DNA of 64,000 nucleotides from Anabaena azotica FACHB-119 (GTDB lineage Bacteria > Cyanobacteriota > Cyanobacteriia > Cyanobacteriales > Nostocaceae). Position 1 is the stretch's first letter. Each line of letters starts with the position of its first letter. The translations under genes were made by a program, and so were the position numbers. Under the pieces are notes generated by a model. That model saw nothing but the letters and a program-made list of their open reading frames with translations, was not told the origin of the DNA and made no database searches. Shown here one piece after another: positions 25,791-34,564 of this stretch. The stretch lies in assembly GCF_014697625.1 (NCBI RefSeq), contig NZ_JACJSG010000030.1:1-64000 (forward strand). The letters are read 5' to 3'.

Positions 25791-26417
25791 CTAACTTAAT
25801 AGTTGACTAAAATTTTTCAAAATTACCAGAACTTCATATAGTTCATTTTTTCGTTTTAATAATGTAAATTCATCTGATATATCATAAGTGGGAGTATGCG
25901 TCTTAATCAATTTTATAAACATAAAATGACTACCATTAGTCAGCAATCCAAACACAGGCTTATCTTGATTAGGACTAGCCAGCATATAAGCCAATGCTTG
26001 AGGAATATTTTCTAAAAGAGATATCCCAGCCCTTTTCGATTCAATTACTAGCAACCAAAACTGCTTTTGAATAACTAAAATATCTATTCTTCCTCTGATA
26101 ACCTCTCCTTCATCTTCTACAGAAATTTCTATAGATTCCTCAGTTCCAATAGCAAAAGGCTGACTATAAAAGCCTGCCAAGTCTAATAAAGGTGACAAGA
26201 CAACCATTTTAACAGCATTCTCTAGAATTGGTGGTCTTTGGGCTAAGTTTAAGAAATTTGATTTAACTCTATCTAAATATTGCTTTTCTACATCTGTAAT
26301 TTCTGGCAAATTATCTAACCATTCTGTGAAGAAAGCCTCATCTTCTACTCGTTGCAACCCAAATCTTTCTTTTAGATAGGCAAGCCCTATATTTTTTGCT
26401 TGGATGATTTGAACCAT
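25791..26417 (-). CDS. Small PD-(D/E)XK nuclease-fold protein (restriction endonuclease R-like)
   Basis: 208 aa. RIDILV (Asp112) and LVIESKRAG (Glu126, Lys128) form a PD-(D/E)XK core like that at the N-terminus of type I restriction HsdR subunits. There is no helicase part and no HsdM/HsdS nearby, so it is probably one of the many stand-alone HsdR_N-like proteins of filamentous cyanobacteria, function unknown. It precedes the cysteine desulfurase by 5 bp. Confidence 0.75.
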   Translation of the reverse strand: MVQIIQAKNIGLAYLKERFGLQRVEDEAFFTEWLDNLPEITDVEKQYLDRVKSNFLNLAQRPPILENAVKMVVLSPLLDLAGFYSQPFAIGTEESIEISVEDEGEVIRGRIDILVIQKQFWLLVIESKRAGISLLENIPQALAYMLASPNQDKPVFGLLTNGSHFMFIKLIKTHTPTYDISDEFTLLKRKNELYEVLVILKNFSQLLS

Positions 26418-26433
26418 AGTTTAAAAAATAGAT

Positions 26434-26560
26434 ACTACTGGCGTGTCTAGACTAAAATATTGCATTAGCCAACAATTTATCGTCTTACTCATCTGCGTTC
26501 ATCTGCGTTCGATTTTTTTCCCAATCTAATGCCGCATTTTAGTTTGGTCACGCTACTACT
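26434..26560. mobile_element. MITE of the TAGTGGCGTGGC...TTTTAG family (decayed copy)
   Basis: TACTACTGGCGTGTCTAGAC...TAAAATATTGCATTAG at the left and GCATTTTAGTTTGGTCACGC, TACTA at the right are inverted ends; the centre carries ATCTGCGTTC repeats. Other copies are at 44166-44579, 53606-53720 and 59174-59440. Confidence 0.65.
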
Positions 26561-26609
26561 TATTGTAAGTAAATTTTCACCAAATAATTTTAATGATAAA
26601 AATATGCAA

Positions 26610-26644
26610 AGCGCAGTATAACATCAATTATTGTAGACTGCGCT
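26610..26644 (-). terminator. Hairpin behind bcp
   Basis: AGCGCAGT and ACTGCGCT form an 8-bp stem 21 bp beyond the bcp stop, followed on the minus strand by TTGCATATTTTT. Confidence 0.5.
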
Positions 26645-26664
26645 GATATTGTTGATAAATTATT

Positions 26665-27144
26665 TTAAATATTTGTTAACTCTTGTAATTTTTGCAAAAC
26701 GGCTTGTGCATGACCTTTAGCTTTAACATTAGGCCAAGCATAGGCGATAATTCCATCAGGTGAGATTAAAAAAGTTGAACGGGCGACACCCATGTATTCT
26801 TTGCCCATAAATTTCTTTAAGCGCCAAGCACCGTATGCTTCTATCAGTTTATGTTCTGGGTCGCTTAGAAGAGTGATAGACAAACTATGTTTATCGATGA
26901 ATTTGCAATGTGCTTTACCAGAGTCAGGACTTACACCTAAAATTTTCGCTTCTAATTGGCTAAATTCTTGATATAATTCTGTAAAATCCTTGGCTTCTGT
27001 GGTGCAGCCTGGGGTGTCATCTTTGGGATAGAAATAAATTACAACCCACTGATTATTAAAATCACTCAGACTGACTAAATTACCATTCTGGTCAGGGGTA
27101 GAAAAATTAGGCGCTGGCTGTCCAGGCTGGGGAATGTTGCTCAT
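26665..27144 (-). CDS. bcp: Peroxiredoxin of the Bcp/PrxQ type
   Basis: Thiol peroxidase of 159 aa reducing hydrogen and organic peroxides. The peroxidatic Cys47 is in YPKDDTPGCTTEAKDF. In two-Cys PrxQ proteins a resolving Cys follows five residues later; here that position is Lys, and the other cysteine is near residue 86 (GKAHCKF). It should therefore be a 1-Cys or atypical enzyme. It lies 142 bp behind the DoxX/NDH-2 pair on the same strand, a plausible oxidative-stress neighbourhood. Confidence 0.92.
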   Translation of the reverse strand: MSNIPQPGQPAPNFSTPDQNGNLVSLSDFNNQWVVIYFYPKDDTPGCTTEAKDFTELYQEFSQLEAKILGVSPDSGKAHCKFIDKHSLSITLLSDPEHKLIEAYGAWRLKKFMGKEYMGVARSTFLISPDGIIAYAWPNVKAKGHAQAVLQKLQELTNI

Positions 27145-27286
27145 AATTTTACTGGTGTAAATAGCGGAATATGCAGGCTTTTAGATTGTACATAAATTAG
27201 GCGATCGCTCATTCTCCACTTGACATTTTTAGCAAATCTGTAGGGTGGGCAGTGCAGCGCCAAGAATCAGATATAATCCTACAGGT

Positions 27287-27823
27287 CTAAAAATTGTGGC
27301 GCTGCTGTCGGCGACGTTTACCCCGAACTTTACTCATTAAGAAGTTAAATATACTCGGTTCAGAAGACGCTGTTGATTCTGGCTGATTTTGTTTCCTACT
27401 TCTCCAATAATCTACAGAATATATATTGAAACCATGACCAGCAAGCAAAATAAACAGCACAATTCCGTAACTTAACATGGAAGTGGCTGCACCCCAATTC
27501 TGTACCGATGTTACGCCTAACTTCAAAATTATCATGAGTACAAAAGTGACAATTAAAGCGCTGCGTGTTGCTAAACCAATGGTGATTAATATACCCACAA
27601 TTAATTCTACTGGAGGAACTAAATAGGAATTAATTCTTACCAGAAATTCAGGAAAATAGGAATTTTCTAATTGTTTAACTGTGGCTTCCACAAAGCCGGG
27701 AATATTCCCAATGCGAGTAAATCCATGATTAAAATAATTTACGCCTATAAGAATGCGTAAAAGTAAATAGGCGATCGCAATATCTTTCTGCTTGAGACTT
27801 AAATAATTTCTACTGTCAGCCAT
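27287..27823 (-). CDS. DoxX-family membrane protein
   Basis: 178 aa with four hydrophobic helices. LLLRILIGVNYFNHGFTRI near residue 21 and the loop after it are typical of the DoxX family; PPVELIVGILITIGLATR is the second signature. A basic Lys/Arg-rich tail (KVRGKRRRQQRH) would stay in the cytoplasm. Some members feed electrons from thiols to respiratory chains; here the gene follows the NDH-2-like dehydrogenase by 46 bp in the same direction, which suggests a membrane redox pair. Confidence 0.82.
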   Translation of the reverse strand: MADSRNYLSLKQKDIAIAYLLLRILIGVNYFNHGFTRIGNIPGFVEATVKQLENSYFPEFLVRINSYLVPPVELIVGILITIGLATRSALIVTFVLMIILKLGVTSVQNWGAATSMLSYGIVLFILLAGHGFNIYSVDYWRSRKQNQPESTASSEPSIFNFLMSKVRGKRRRQQRHNF

Positions 27824-27869
27824 GATTATTCACTCCAACCTTAACTAAGTTTTATTGCAGAGATGGAAA

Positions 27870-29186
27870 TCAGCGTGACTCTTGCAGATAATGCAAGTCT
27901 GTTTGCGAATTCTGCACATTTGTCCGTTTAGAAGAAAGGATTAAACGAACGTGGCGATCGCTAGATAAATAAGTATGTAGCCAAGTCAGTAAAACTAGCA
28001 AGCGGCTACGGTAGCCTGGAAGATAAACTAAGTGAACTCCCAGCCACATCAACCAAGCCAAGAAACCTGTAAACGCCAACGCCCCAATTTTACCCACACC
28101 TGCATAACAGCCAATAATCGCCAATCTACCTTTATTGAAATAGTTAAAAGGCTTTGGTGATTTCCCCCGCATTTGCAGGCGAATATTCCGCGCTACCGCC
28201 ACGCCTTGCTGGAGTGCTTCCGGCGCAACCCCAGATAATGACTTACCATTCTGTTCCACATAAGCCAAATCCCCAACTGCATACACATTGGGATGTTCCA
28301 ATACTTGTAAGGTGGGATGAACTACTATTTTGCCTTTATGCGCCACAGCTAACTCCTCGGAAACTCCAGGGAGGTTGGCTTCTAAACCAGCAGTCCAAAT
28401 CACGGTTTGAGATGGGATTATCTCTTCGTTGTCCAAGTGAACAAATCCATCGGTAACTTGACTGACTCTAGTTTGCAAATAAACTTCAACCCCTAGCTGA
28501 CGCAATTTTTTGTGTGTGTAGATTCCTAACTTTTTTGGCAATTCAACTAACAAGCGATCGCCCGATTGTACTAAAATAATTCTTACTTCCTTAGAATCTA
28601 TCGTGGGATAATCCCGGCGCAAGCAGCCCCGCACCATCTCAACTAATGCACCCGCCAACTCTACACCAGTTGCGCCACCCCCAACAATAGTAAAAGTTAG
28701 CAGTTTTTGCCTTCTATCTGCATCAGCTTCTTGAATAGCTTGTTCAAAACAGTCAAAAATCTGATTTCGTAGCGCTACCGCTTCCTCTAAACTCCTCATA
28801 GAAAAAGCAGATTCTTCAGCACCGTTAACACCCCAAAACTGAGTGCGGCTACCAGTCGCCAACACCAGAAAGTCATAATTAATTGCAGCGTTAGCTGTTT
28901 TGACAACTTGCCCAGAAAAATCAATATGCTCAACCTCAGCCATGAGAAACTGAACTTGAGGCTTGTGATATTTAAACAAGGAACGCCGTAAAATCGTGCG
29001 GATGGGGTAAGCAATATACTCTGGTTCTATTTGCCCTGTGGCTACCTGATAAAGTAACGGCACAAAAGTATGGTAATTATGGCGATCGATTAGTAATACA
29101 TCTGCACCAGAATTAGCTAAAGATTGGGCAGCTTGTAAACCACCAAATCCAGCACCAACAATAACAACGCGGCGATTCCTCATCAT
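27870..29186 (-). CDS. NAD(P)/FAD-dependent oxidoreductase (type II NADH dehydrogenase)
   Basis: 438 aa. Two dinucleotide folds are visible: FAD-binding VVIVGAGFGGLQAAQSL (residues 7-23) and NAD-binding TIVGGGATGVELAGAL (about 165), plus ATGSRTQFWG and the FAD motif NVYAVGDLAYVE near 310. The C-terminal part has a hydrophobic segment (LAFTGFLAWLMWLGVHLVYL) able to anchor it to the membrane, as in NDH-2 (Ndb-type) proteins. It would reduce plastoquinone from NAD(P)H without proton pumping. First gene of the unit with doxX. Confidence 0.92.
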   Translation of the reverse strand: MMRNRRVVIVGAGFGGLQAAQSLANSGADVLLIDRHNYHTFVPLLYQVATGQIEPEYIAYPIRTILRRSLFKYHKPQVQFLMAEVEHIDFSGQVVKTANAAINYDFLVLATGSRTQFWGVNGAEESAFSMRSLEEAVALRNQIFDCFEQAIQEADADRRQKLLTFTIVGGGATGVELAGALVEMVRGCLRRDYPTIDSKEVRIILVQSGDRLLVELPKKLGIYTHKKLRQLGVEVYLQTRVSQVTDGFVHLDNEEIIPSQTVIWTAGLEANLPGVSEELAVAHKGKIVVHPTLQVLEHPNVYAVGDLAYVEQNGKSLSGVAPEALQQGVAVARNIRLQMRGKSPKPFNYFNKGRLAIIGCYAGVGKIGALAFTGFLAWLMWLGVHLVYLPGYRSRLLVLLTWLHTYLSSDRHVRLILSSKRTNVQNSQTDLHYLQESR

Positions 29187-29289
29187 TCCCCTCTTGATTG
29201 AGTTGGCTGGTCAAACTCTTTAATTTAAAAAAATGTAACAAATAAATAATTTTATTATAGATAACTTGTTAGAAATTACACACCTACAT

Positions 29290-29330
29290 TCATATACCCT
29301 TAATTTTTTGTTTTCATGTGTAAGTCCTAG
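29290..29330. repeat. MITE right-end remnant (GTAAGTCCTAG)
   Basis: CATATACCCTTAA...TTTTTTGTTTTCATGTGTAAGTCCTAG equals the right end of 62577-62763; no left end is present. Confidence 0.45.
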
Positions 29331-29407
29331 TCTGTCAAAAATTGACATTTACTGTTAATCATGGCAGTATCTTAAATAAAAGCAGAATCACTCTTTATTG
29401 CCGCACC

Positions 29408-29698
29408 ATGAACGTACATCTCGGCGAGACATTAGATAAATTTGTGGCTGAACTCATCGCCAGTGGGCTTTATCAGTCGCAAAGTGAGGTGATTCGTGAA
29501 GGGTTACGTCTGCTCAAAGAACGTGAGGATTTACGAAAACTCAAACTTGAACAATTGCGGCGTGACATTCACAAAGGAATTGAGCAGCTTGAGAACGGAG
29601 AGTTTAGCACCTACACCTCGTCTCAAGACCTTGCTGAAGAAATTAAGACGACAGGACGCAAGAAACTCGCCTCCTCAAGAAATAACTCCCAAAAATGA
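29408..29698 (+). CDS. parD: ParD-like antitoxin
   Basis: 96 aa from the ATG at 29408; an ATG-less extension upstream to 29342 is not needed. NVHLGETLDKFVAELIASG, then YQSQSEVIREGLRLLKERE is the ribbon-helix-helix DNA-binding part of the ParD/CopG type; the acidic C-terminal half (EQLENGEFSTY) should bind and mask ParE. It overlaps parE by 4 bp (ATGA), the classical toxin-antitoxin operon layout, and is expected to repress its own promoter. Confidence 0.9.
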   Translation: MNVHLGETLDKFVAELIASGLYQSQSEVIREGLRLLKEREDLRKLKLEQLRRDIHKGIEQLENGEFSTYTSSQDLAEEIKTTGRKKLASSRNNSQK

Positions 29699-29991
29699 AG
29701 CAGCTAAGAGTGAGCGTTGAGGCAAAAGGCGATTTGGCTGATATTTGGTGGTACATAGCCCAAGATAATGAAAGCGCCGCAGACGCTATTATTACCAAAA
29801 TAATAGAAAAATTTGATGAACTGCTGGTAACTCCTGATATTGGCAGAGCGCGTACTGAGTTAGCACCATCTCTTCGCAGTATTGCTGTAGGAAAATACCT
29901 AATCTTTTACCGCTCTATTACAGAAGGTATTGAAATTGTGCGCGTTATTCACGGTGCTAGAGATATTCAGAGTTTTTTTGAGGAACCATAA
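29695..29991 (+). CDS. parE: ParE/RelE-superfamily toxin
   Basis: 98 aa. MKQLRVSVEAKGDLADIWWYIAQ with AADAIITKIIEKFDEL, then GRARTELAPSLRSIAVGKYLIFYR and IVRVIHGARDI is the ParE pattern (two N-terminal helices, then a beta sheet). ParE toxins poison DNA gyrase; RelE relatives cleave mRNA, and the sequence alone favours ParE. It starts inside the stop of parD. Full length, no damage seen. Confidence 0.9.
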   Translation: MKQLRVSVEAKGDLADIWWYIAQDNESAADAIITKIIEKFDELLVTPDIGRARTELAPSLRSIAVGKYLIFYRSITEGIEIVRVIHGARDIQSFFEEP

Positions 29992-30015
29992 GCTATAGCA
30001 CTGACGTAGTGACTT

Positions 30016-30043
30016 AAAAAAGGAGTCCAATTGGACTCCTTTT
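30016..30043. terminator. Bidirectional terminator between parE and rplL
   Basis: A perfect palindrome AGGAGTCCAATTGGACTCCT flanked by A and T runs, located 25-52 bp after parE and 35 bp after rplL, serving both convergent units. Confidence 0.85.
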
Positions 30044-30078
30044 ATCATTACAAAAAGATTTTACTAAGTAATTTGTAA

Positions 30079-30465
30079 TTACTTAATTGTTACCTTACCA
30101 CCAGCTTCTTCAATCCGCTTCTTAGCGTCTTCAGCAGCTTCTTTAGCAATAGCTTCCTTGATAGGCTTAGGAGCAGCTTCTACTAAATCTTTAGCTTCTT
30201 TCAAACCTAAACCAGTGATTTCACGGACAATCTTCAATACAGCAATCTTCTTATCAGCAGGAACAGATTCGAGAATAACGTCAAATTCGGTTTTCTCTTC
30301 TACAGGTTCAGCAGCAGCAGCAGCAGCAGGAGCAGCAACAGCTACGCCAACAGGAGCAGCAGCACTTACACCGAAAGCTTCTTCAATTTGCTTAACTAAT
30401 TCAGCAGCTTCCAGCAAAGTCAAGGATTTTAATTGGTCTAAAATTTGATCGGTTGCAGCAGACAT
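30079..30465 (-). CDS. rplL: 50S ribosomal protein L7/L12
   Basis: 128-aa stalk protein that recruits translation factors. The N-terminal dimerisation helices ([23 protein letters not shown]), an Ala/Pro/Val hinge with a run of alanines, and the C-terminal domain ([15 protein letters not shown]...[25 protein letters not shown]-like end) are complete. Last gene of the rplK-rplA-rplJ-rplL unit, ending at a strong bidirectional terminator. Confidence 0.98.
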   Translation of the reverse strand: MSAATDQILDQLKSLTLLEAAELVKQIEEAFGVSAAAPVGVAVAAPAAAAAAEPVEEKTEFDVILESVPADKKIAVLKIVREITGLGLKEAKDLVEAAPKPIKEAIAKEAAEDAKKRIEEAGGKVTIK

Positions 30466-30546
30466 TGATATAACTCCTGTAATGTTGATTTAGTTATTTT
30501 GTCAGTTGTCAGTGGTGAACTTAACTACTAACAACTAATACCGTGA

Positions 30547-31092
30547 TTAGGCTGCATCGTCAGAGCCGCCATTTTCTTTGTCAGCCAGAGCTTGCAATGC
30601 ACGCGCCAAACCACCTGGAACTTCGTTGATACCCACAGCCAACTTGGTCGCCACAGCATTGATAGCTCCAGCAATTTGACCAATGAGTTGTTCCTTGGAA
30701 GGTAAGTCTCCTAGAGCCTTAACATCTGGCTCTTTGAGTAAGCGTCCTTCCAAAACTCCACCGCGAAGTTCAGTCTTCTTGCTAGCTTTTTGGAAATCTT
30801 GGTAAGCTTTAATTGCTCCAGAGAAATCTTCTTTAACTAACAAAAATGCGGAAGAACCTTTGAGCAACTCTGATAAAGCTTGCCATTTTTCATCATCCTG
30901 AATGGCAATCCCCATCAAAGTATTTTTAGTTACTTTGCAGACAGTGCCAGTAGGACGTAGCCGCCGCCGTAAGTCAGTAATTTCGGCAACTGTTAGACCT
31001 TGGTACTCAATTACTAGTGCCAAAGTTGACTCGCTCAAAGTTTCTTTGAGGTCAGCTACGATTTCTTTTTTATTTTCTAGCGTTCTACCCAT
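30547..31092 (-). CDS. rplJ: 50S ribosomal protein L10
   Basis: 181 aa, anchors L7/L12 dimers to the ribosome. [36 protein letters not shown] and KNTLMGIAI are the expected N-terminal motifs; the C-terminal helix for L7/L12 is present. A strong Shine-Dalgarno (GAGGAGGTG) precedes the ATG. An L10 leader with attenuator lies upstream at 31311-31450, but a 143-bp MITE now separates it from the gene. Confidence 0.97.
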   Translation of the reverse strand: MGRTLENKKEIVADLKETLSESTLALVIEYQGLTVAEITDLRRRLRPTGTVCKVTKNTLMGIAIQDDEKWQALSELLKGSSAFLLVKEDFSGAIKAYQDFQKASKKTELRGGVLEGRLLKEPDVKALGDLPSKEQLIGQIAGAINAVATKLAVGINEVPGGLARALQALADKENGGSDDAA

Positions 31093-31148
31093 ATCGGTTT
31101 CACCTCCTCAAAATAATCGTCGATTCTCTTTGATGATTTTCTGCTGAC

Positions 31149-31291
31149 CTGACTTTTCACGGGATCTGGAAAACCCCTCTCCAAACCTCTCCCCTACCAG
31201 GAGAGAGGCTTTGATTTCTCCCCCTTCCCTACTAGGGAAGGGGGCTGGGGGGTTAGGTTTGGCGTTACCTCCACATAACATGAAAAATCAG
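31149..31291. mobile_element. MITE (CTGACTTTTCACG family) between the L10 leader and rplJ
   Basis: Ends CTGACTTTTCACG and CATGAAAAATCAG are inverted repeats. The inside has GGAGAGGTTTGG-type and GGGAAGGGGG hairpins and is near-identical to 52713-52858. Flanks TCTGCTGAC (31140-31148) and TTTGCTGAC (31292-31300) are a 9-bp target duplication with one mismatch. Confidence 0.8.
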
Positions 31292-31310
31292 TTTGCTGAC
31301 AAGGGCAAAC

Positions 31311-31450
31311 AATAAACCCCAGCTATCTCAGCCGGGGTTAAGTATCAAGACTCTTGTTTCTAAGGTGACGCACAATAATTTTGTCACCTCCAGTCATAGA
31401 GCTTTCACCTCGGCAGGATATTAAGCATTAGCACCTGCTGTCTCCGGCTT
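31311..31450 (-). promoter_or_regulatory. Ribosomal protein L10 leader with transcription attenuator
   Basis: On the minus strand AGACAGCAGGTGC, AATATCCTGCCGAGGTGAAAG is the core L10-binding leader pattern, followed by a GGTGAC/GTCACC hairpin and a terminator-like stem (AACCCCGGCTGAGATAGCTGGGGTT, 31314-31339) with a T-rich tail. By analogy with known L10 leaders, excess L10-L12 complex would favour termination before rplJ-rplL. Confidence 0.75.
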
Positions 31451-31521
31451 TGCATATTTAATTTTGGCAATTGGCAATGGTATCTTACCGATTACCAATT
31501 ACCAATTACCCGTTACCAAAT

Positions 31522-32238
31522 TTATGCTGCTTCCGTCAGTTTAAAATCTCTCAGAGCGTTGATATCGACTTTAATAGATGGCCCCATTGTGGCAGACACA
31601 TAAAATGTGCGCCAGTAGCGACCTTTGGCTCCTGAAGGGCGATTACGGTCAATCGTTTCTTGCAATGCCTTCAAGTTTACCAACAAATCTTCAGGCGAGA
31701 AGGATGCCTTACCAAACATAACATGAACGATGCCTGTACGGTCAGCCCGGAACTCTAATTTCCCGGCTTTAAATTCAGCGATCGCACTTGCTATGTCAAA
31801 TGTGACTGTACCACCTTTGGGTGATGGCATTAAACCACGAGGCCCTAAAAGCTTACCAAGTTTTGCCACCTGTGGCATCACATCTGGTGTGGCAATCAAC
31901 TTGTCAAAGTCCATTCTGCCTTTTTGGATTTCGTCGATTAGTTCTTCCGAACCAACTACATCCGCACCAGCGTTGGAGGCTTCTGTAACTTTTTCACCAC
32001 GAGCAATTACTGCTACTCGCACAATTTGCCCTGTACCTTTAGGCAATGCAACTGTAGTCCGTAATTGTTGGTCTGTATATTTTGGATCAATACCTAAGCG
32101 AATATGCGCTTCTGCTGCTTCGGGGAATTTAGCTGTAGCTGTCTCTTTCAACAGACTTAGAGCATCTAGCGGCGCGTATTCTCTATCTTCTACTTTTGCT
32201 TGCAATTCCTGCAAGCGACGTGATACTTTCTTGCCCAT
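31522..32238 (-). CDS. rplA: 50S ribosomal protein L1
   Basis: 238 aa, L1 stalk protein and translational repressor. [51 protein letters not shown] and [19 protein letters not shown] are family signatures. A 122-bp gap to rplK contains a small dispersed repeat word (GGCGAAGCTTGGCTTCTCCC). Same operon as rplK. Confidence 0.98.
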   Translation of the reverse strand: MGKKVSRRLQELQAKVEDREYAPLDALSLLKETATAKFPEAAEAHIRLGIDPKYTDQQLRTTVALPKGTGQIVRVAVIARGEKVTEASNAGADVVGSEELIDEIQKGRMDFDKLIATPDVMPQVAKLGKLLGPRGLMPSPKGGTVTFDIASAIAEFKAGKLEFRADRTGIVHVMFGKASFSPEDLLVNLKALQETIDRNRPSGAKGRYWRTFYVSATMGPSIKVDINALRDFKLTEAA

Positions 32239-32361
32239 TTTTATCTCCTGGGGTTATTGGCGAAGCTTGGCTTCTCCCCCGATAAATTTTAATTATGACT
32301 GCTGAGTTATAAGTTCTGAGTATTTAATACTTAACTCATCACTATGAACTCTCAATTTTCC

Positions 32362-32787
32362 CTATTCTGTAATGGTAACGCCCATGTTTTTGGCAGTTCC
32401 CGCCACAATTTTCATTGCTGCGTCGATGTCGTTGGCGTTGAGGTCAGGGAGTTTGGTCTGAGCAATTTCCCGCAGTTGTGCTGTGGTAATTGAGCCGACC
32501 TTTTTCTTATTGGGTTCGTTGGAACCTCTTTCAATCTTTGCCGCTTTGCGAATCAATACTGATGCTGGTGGCGTTTTGAGTACAAATGTGAAACTCCGGT
32601 CTTCATATACCGAGATTTCTACAGGAATTACCATTCCAGCTTGGTCTGCTGTTTTGGCGTTGTACTCTTTGCAGAACATCATGATATTAACACCATGTTG
32701 ACCCAAAGCCGGGCCAACTGGGGGTGCTGGGTTGGCTTTTCCAGCATTCAGGGCCAATTTAATGACCGCTACTACTTTCTTCGCCAT
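32362..32787 (-). CDS. rplK: 50S ribosomal protein L11
   Basis: 141 aa, GTPase-centre protein binding 23S r[30 protein letters not shown] and the C-terminal [10 protein letters not shown] are diagnostic. Starts 6 bp after the nusG stop, so it is co-transcribed with secE and nusG. Confidence 0.98.
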   Translation of the reverse strand: MAKKVVAVIKLALNAGKANPAPPVGPALGQHGVNIMMFCKEYNAKTADQAGMVIPVEISVYEDRSFTFVLKTPPASVLIRKAAKIERGSNEPNKKKVGSITTAQLREIAQTKLPDLNANDIDAAMKIVAGTAKNMGVTITE

Positions 32788-32793
32788 TTTTTA

Positions 32794-33423
32794 TTAGCTC
32801 TGTTTTTCTACCTGATTAAATTCCAGTTCTACTGGTGTGTCTCGCCCGAAAATCGAGAGCAAGGCTTTTAGTTTACTCCGTTCTGGACTAACTTCAATCA
32901 CCTCGCCTTCAAAGTCCTTGAATGGGCCAGAAAGCACGACTATCTTATCACCACTAGCCATGTCAATTTTGACAACTGGCTCTTGTTCTGTGGTTTGTTT
33001 GAAGATTCGTTCTACTTCAGAATGGCTTAGGGGTAACGGCTTAACGTGTCCACGGCCTTTGCCTGTCCCACGTTTTTGTTCTGCTCCCACAAAGTTGATT
33101 ACATGGGATGTGTTGCGTACCACCTGCCAAGTATCATCATCCATCACCATCCGCACTAACACATAGCCAGGAAATACTTTCTCTTCTGTGTGGCTGCGGC
33201 TACCATCCTTACGGATTTTAACTGCTGGTGTGTGAGGAATTTCTACTTGGACAATCTTCTCAGCTACATCAAAAGTTTGAATGCGCTGTTCTAAATTGGT
33301 TTTGACTCGTTTTTCGCAACCGGAGGCTACTTGCACTGCATACCAGCGTGTTTCTTTTGGCGCTGTTTCTGCTGTTTCCTCTGACTGCGGCGAGTTAATT
33401 GGTTCGTCTGTCGCAGAAGTCAT
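32794..33423 (-). CDS. nusG: Transcription termination/antitermination protein NusG
   Basis: 209 aa from the ATG at 33421-33423, which overlaps the secE stop by one base (TGATG), the usual translational coupling; an upstream ATG at 33447 would lie inside secE. The NGN domain (RWYAVQVASGCEKRVKTNLE, VFPGYVLVRMVMDDDTW, NFVGAEQ) is followed by a KOW domain (KIVVLSGPFKDFEGEVIEV). The N-terminal Ser/Glu-rich extension is typical of cyanobacteria. Confidence 0.96.
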   Translation of the reverse strand: MTSATDEPINSPQSEETAETAPKETRWYAVQVASGCEKRVKTNLEQRIQTFDVAEKIVQVEIPHTPAVKIRKDGSRSHTEEKVFPGYVLVRMVMDDDTWQVVRNTSHVINFVGAEQKRGTGKGRGHVKPLPLSHSEVERIFKQTTEQEPVVKIDMASGDKIVVLSGPFKDFEGEVIEVSPERSKLKALLSIFGRDTPVELEFNQVEKQS

Positions 33424-33644
33424 CAGAATACCTGCTTTGCTACCCAACCAAACAATCCATCGACTAAATAGATTAAGGAGGCGGAGAGTGTCACCATGAG
33501 CAACACGGCTGCTGATTCGCTAATTAGTTGCTTGCGACTGGGCCAAACTACTTTATCTAGTTCTTCTCTGGTTCCTTGAAAGAAGTTGCCAAAGTTAAAC
33601 CCGCCAGCATTCTCTACGATTTCTGCCTCATTTTTCTTGGCCAC
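33423..33644 (-). CDS. secE: Preprotein translocase subunit SecE
   Basis: 73 aa with one C-terminal transmembrane helix (ESAAVLLMVTLSASLIYLVD) and the conserved amphipathic LDKVVWPSRKQLI before it, the single-helix SecE form. Essential clamp of the SecYEG channel. First gene of the secE-nusG-rplK cluster, 195 bp downstream of the tRNA-Trp gene. Confidence 0.96.
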   Translation of the reverse strand: MAKKNEAEIVENAGGFNFGNFFQGTREELDKVVWPSRKQLISESAAVLLMVTLSASLIYLVDGLFGWVAKQVF

Positions 33645-33839
33645 GGTCTTCTATCCCCCGTCTTTAGTCAATACAGCTATACTCTGCTTATTTTCATCCA
33701 GGTTGACAGCTTCAACTCCATCAAATTAACTGGAAGCAAAAAAGCTGCAAGTATAAAACAACTACACCCGAAATCAATAGCACTTCTTGCCATTTTAGCA
33801 GATGTACTATTGGTTCGGGCTGTGTTTTTTACTTTCGAG

Positions 33840-33912
33840 CGCGCCCTGGAGGACTTGAACCCCCGACATCAGGTTTTGGAGACCTGCGTTCTACCAACTG
33901 AACTAAGAGCGC
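33840..33912 (-). tRNA. trnW: tRNA-Trp (anticodon CCA)
   Basis: A 73-nt cloverleaf on the minus strand: acceptor GCGCTCT/AGGGCGC with discriminator G, D arm GTTC/GAAC, anticodon arm CAGGT-CTCCAAA-ACCTG and T arm GGGGG-TTCAAGT-CCTCC. CCA is not encoded. Position before secE is the usual one in cyanobacteria and many other bacteria. Confidence 0.97.
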
Positions 33913-34051
33913 ACAAGCTGGTTTGGTTTTAGTTTGTCAAGCTTTTTCTAGCTTAACTTCACTAACATATCATTCTAACATAATTTTGTCGAGGGAGCAA
34001 GCGGCAGATGCCGCCGATTCACTGAGATTTCTCCCATACCCTGAACAAAAA

Positions 34052-34414
34052 TTATAAAGAACGGTCGAAGCGTTGCTTAATCCGGGTAGCCTTACCTACG
34101 CGACCGCGTAGATAGTACAGTTTAGCACGTCTTACTTTACCACGACGCAATACTTTAATGCTATCAATGCGGGGGGAGTGTAACAGGAATACCCGTTCTA
34201 CACCAACGCCTTGGAATACGCGACGGACTGTAATGGTTTCGTTAATACCACCGTTGCGTCTAGCAATGACCACGCCTTCGTATGGCTGGACACGATATTT
34301 GTCGCCTTCTTTGATTTTCACACCGACTCTTACAGTGTCGCCGATATAAATTTCGGGCAGGTTAGATTTTAGTTGTTCCGCTTCTATGGAACGGATGATC
34401 TCTTGAGCGCTCAT
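34052..34414 (-). CDS. rplS: 50S ribosomal protein L19
   Basis: 120 aa at the subunit interface. [39 protein letters not shown] and [32 protein letters not shown] are diagnostic. It lies upstream of trnW on the same strand and is probably its own unit. Confidence 0.98.
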   Translation of the reverse strand: MSAQEIIRSIEAEQLKSNLPEIYIGDTVRVGVKIKEGDKYRVQPYEGVVIARRNGGINETITVRRVFQGVGVERVFLLHSPRIDSIKVLRRGKVRRAKLYYLRGRVGKATRIKQRFDRSL

Positions 34415-34564
34415 GGCCTGTTTGCTTCAAAAACTCACAATCATCCATCATAAATCGAGAATCGTGTTTCAGTCCACTGCTTTGATGATAGATAATTTTA
34501 CAGATACGCCAGCCTGGAAATAAAAGCTATATTGCAAGGAAAATTTGTTACAGGTGTGATACTT

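Noticed and set aside
24619-26417. DNA phosphorothioation (Dnd) system
   Set aside because: Only a desulfurase and a nuclease-fold protein are present; DndB-E homologues are missing, so no such system is claimed.
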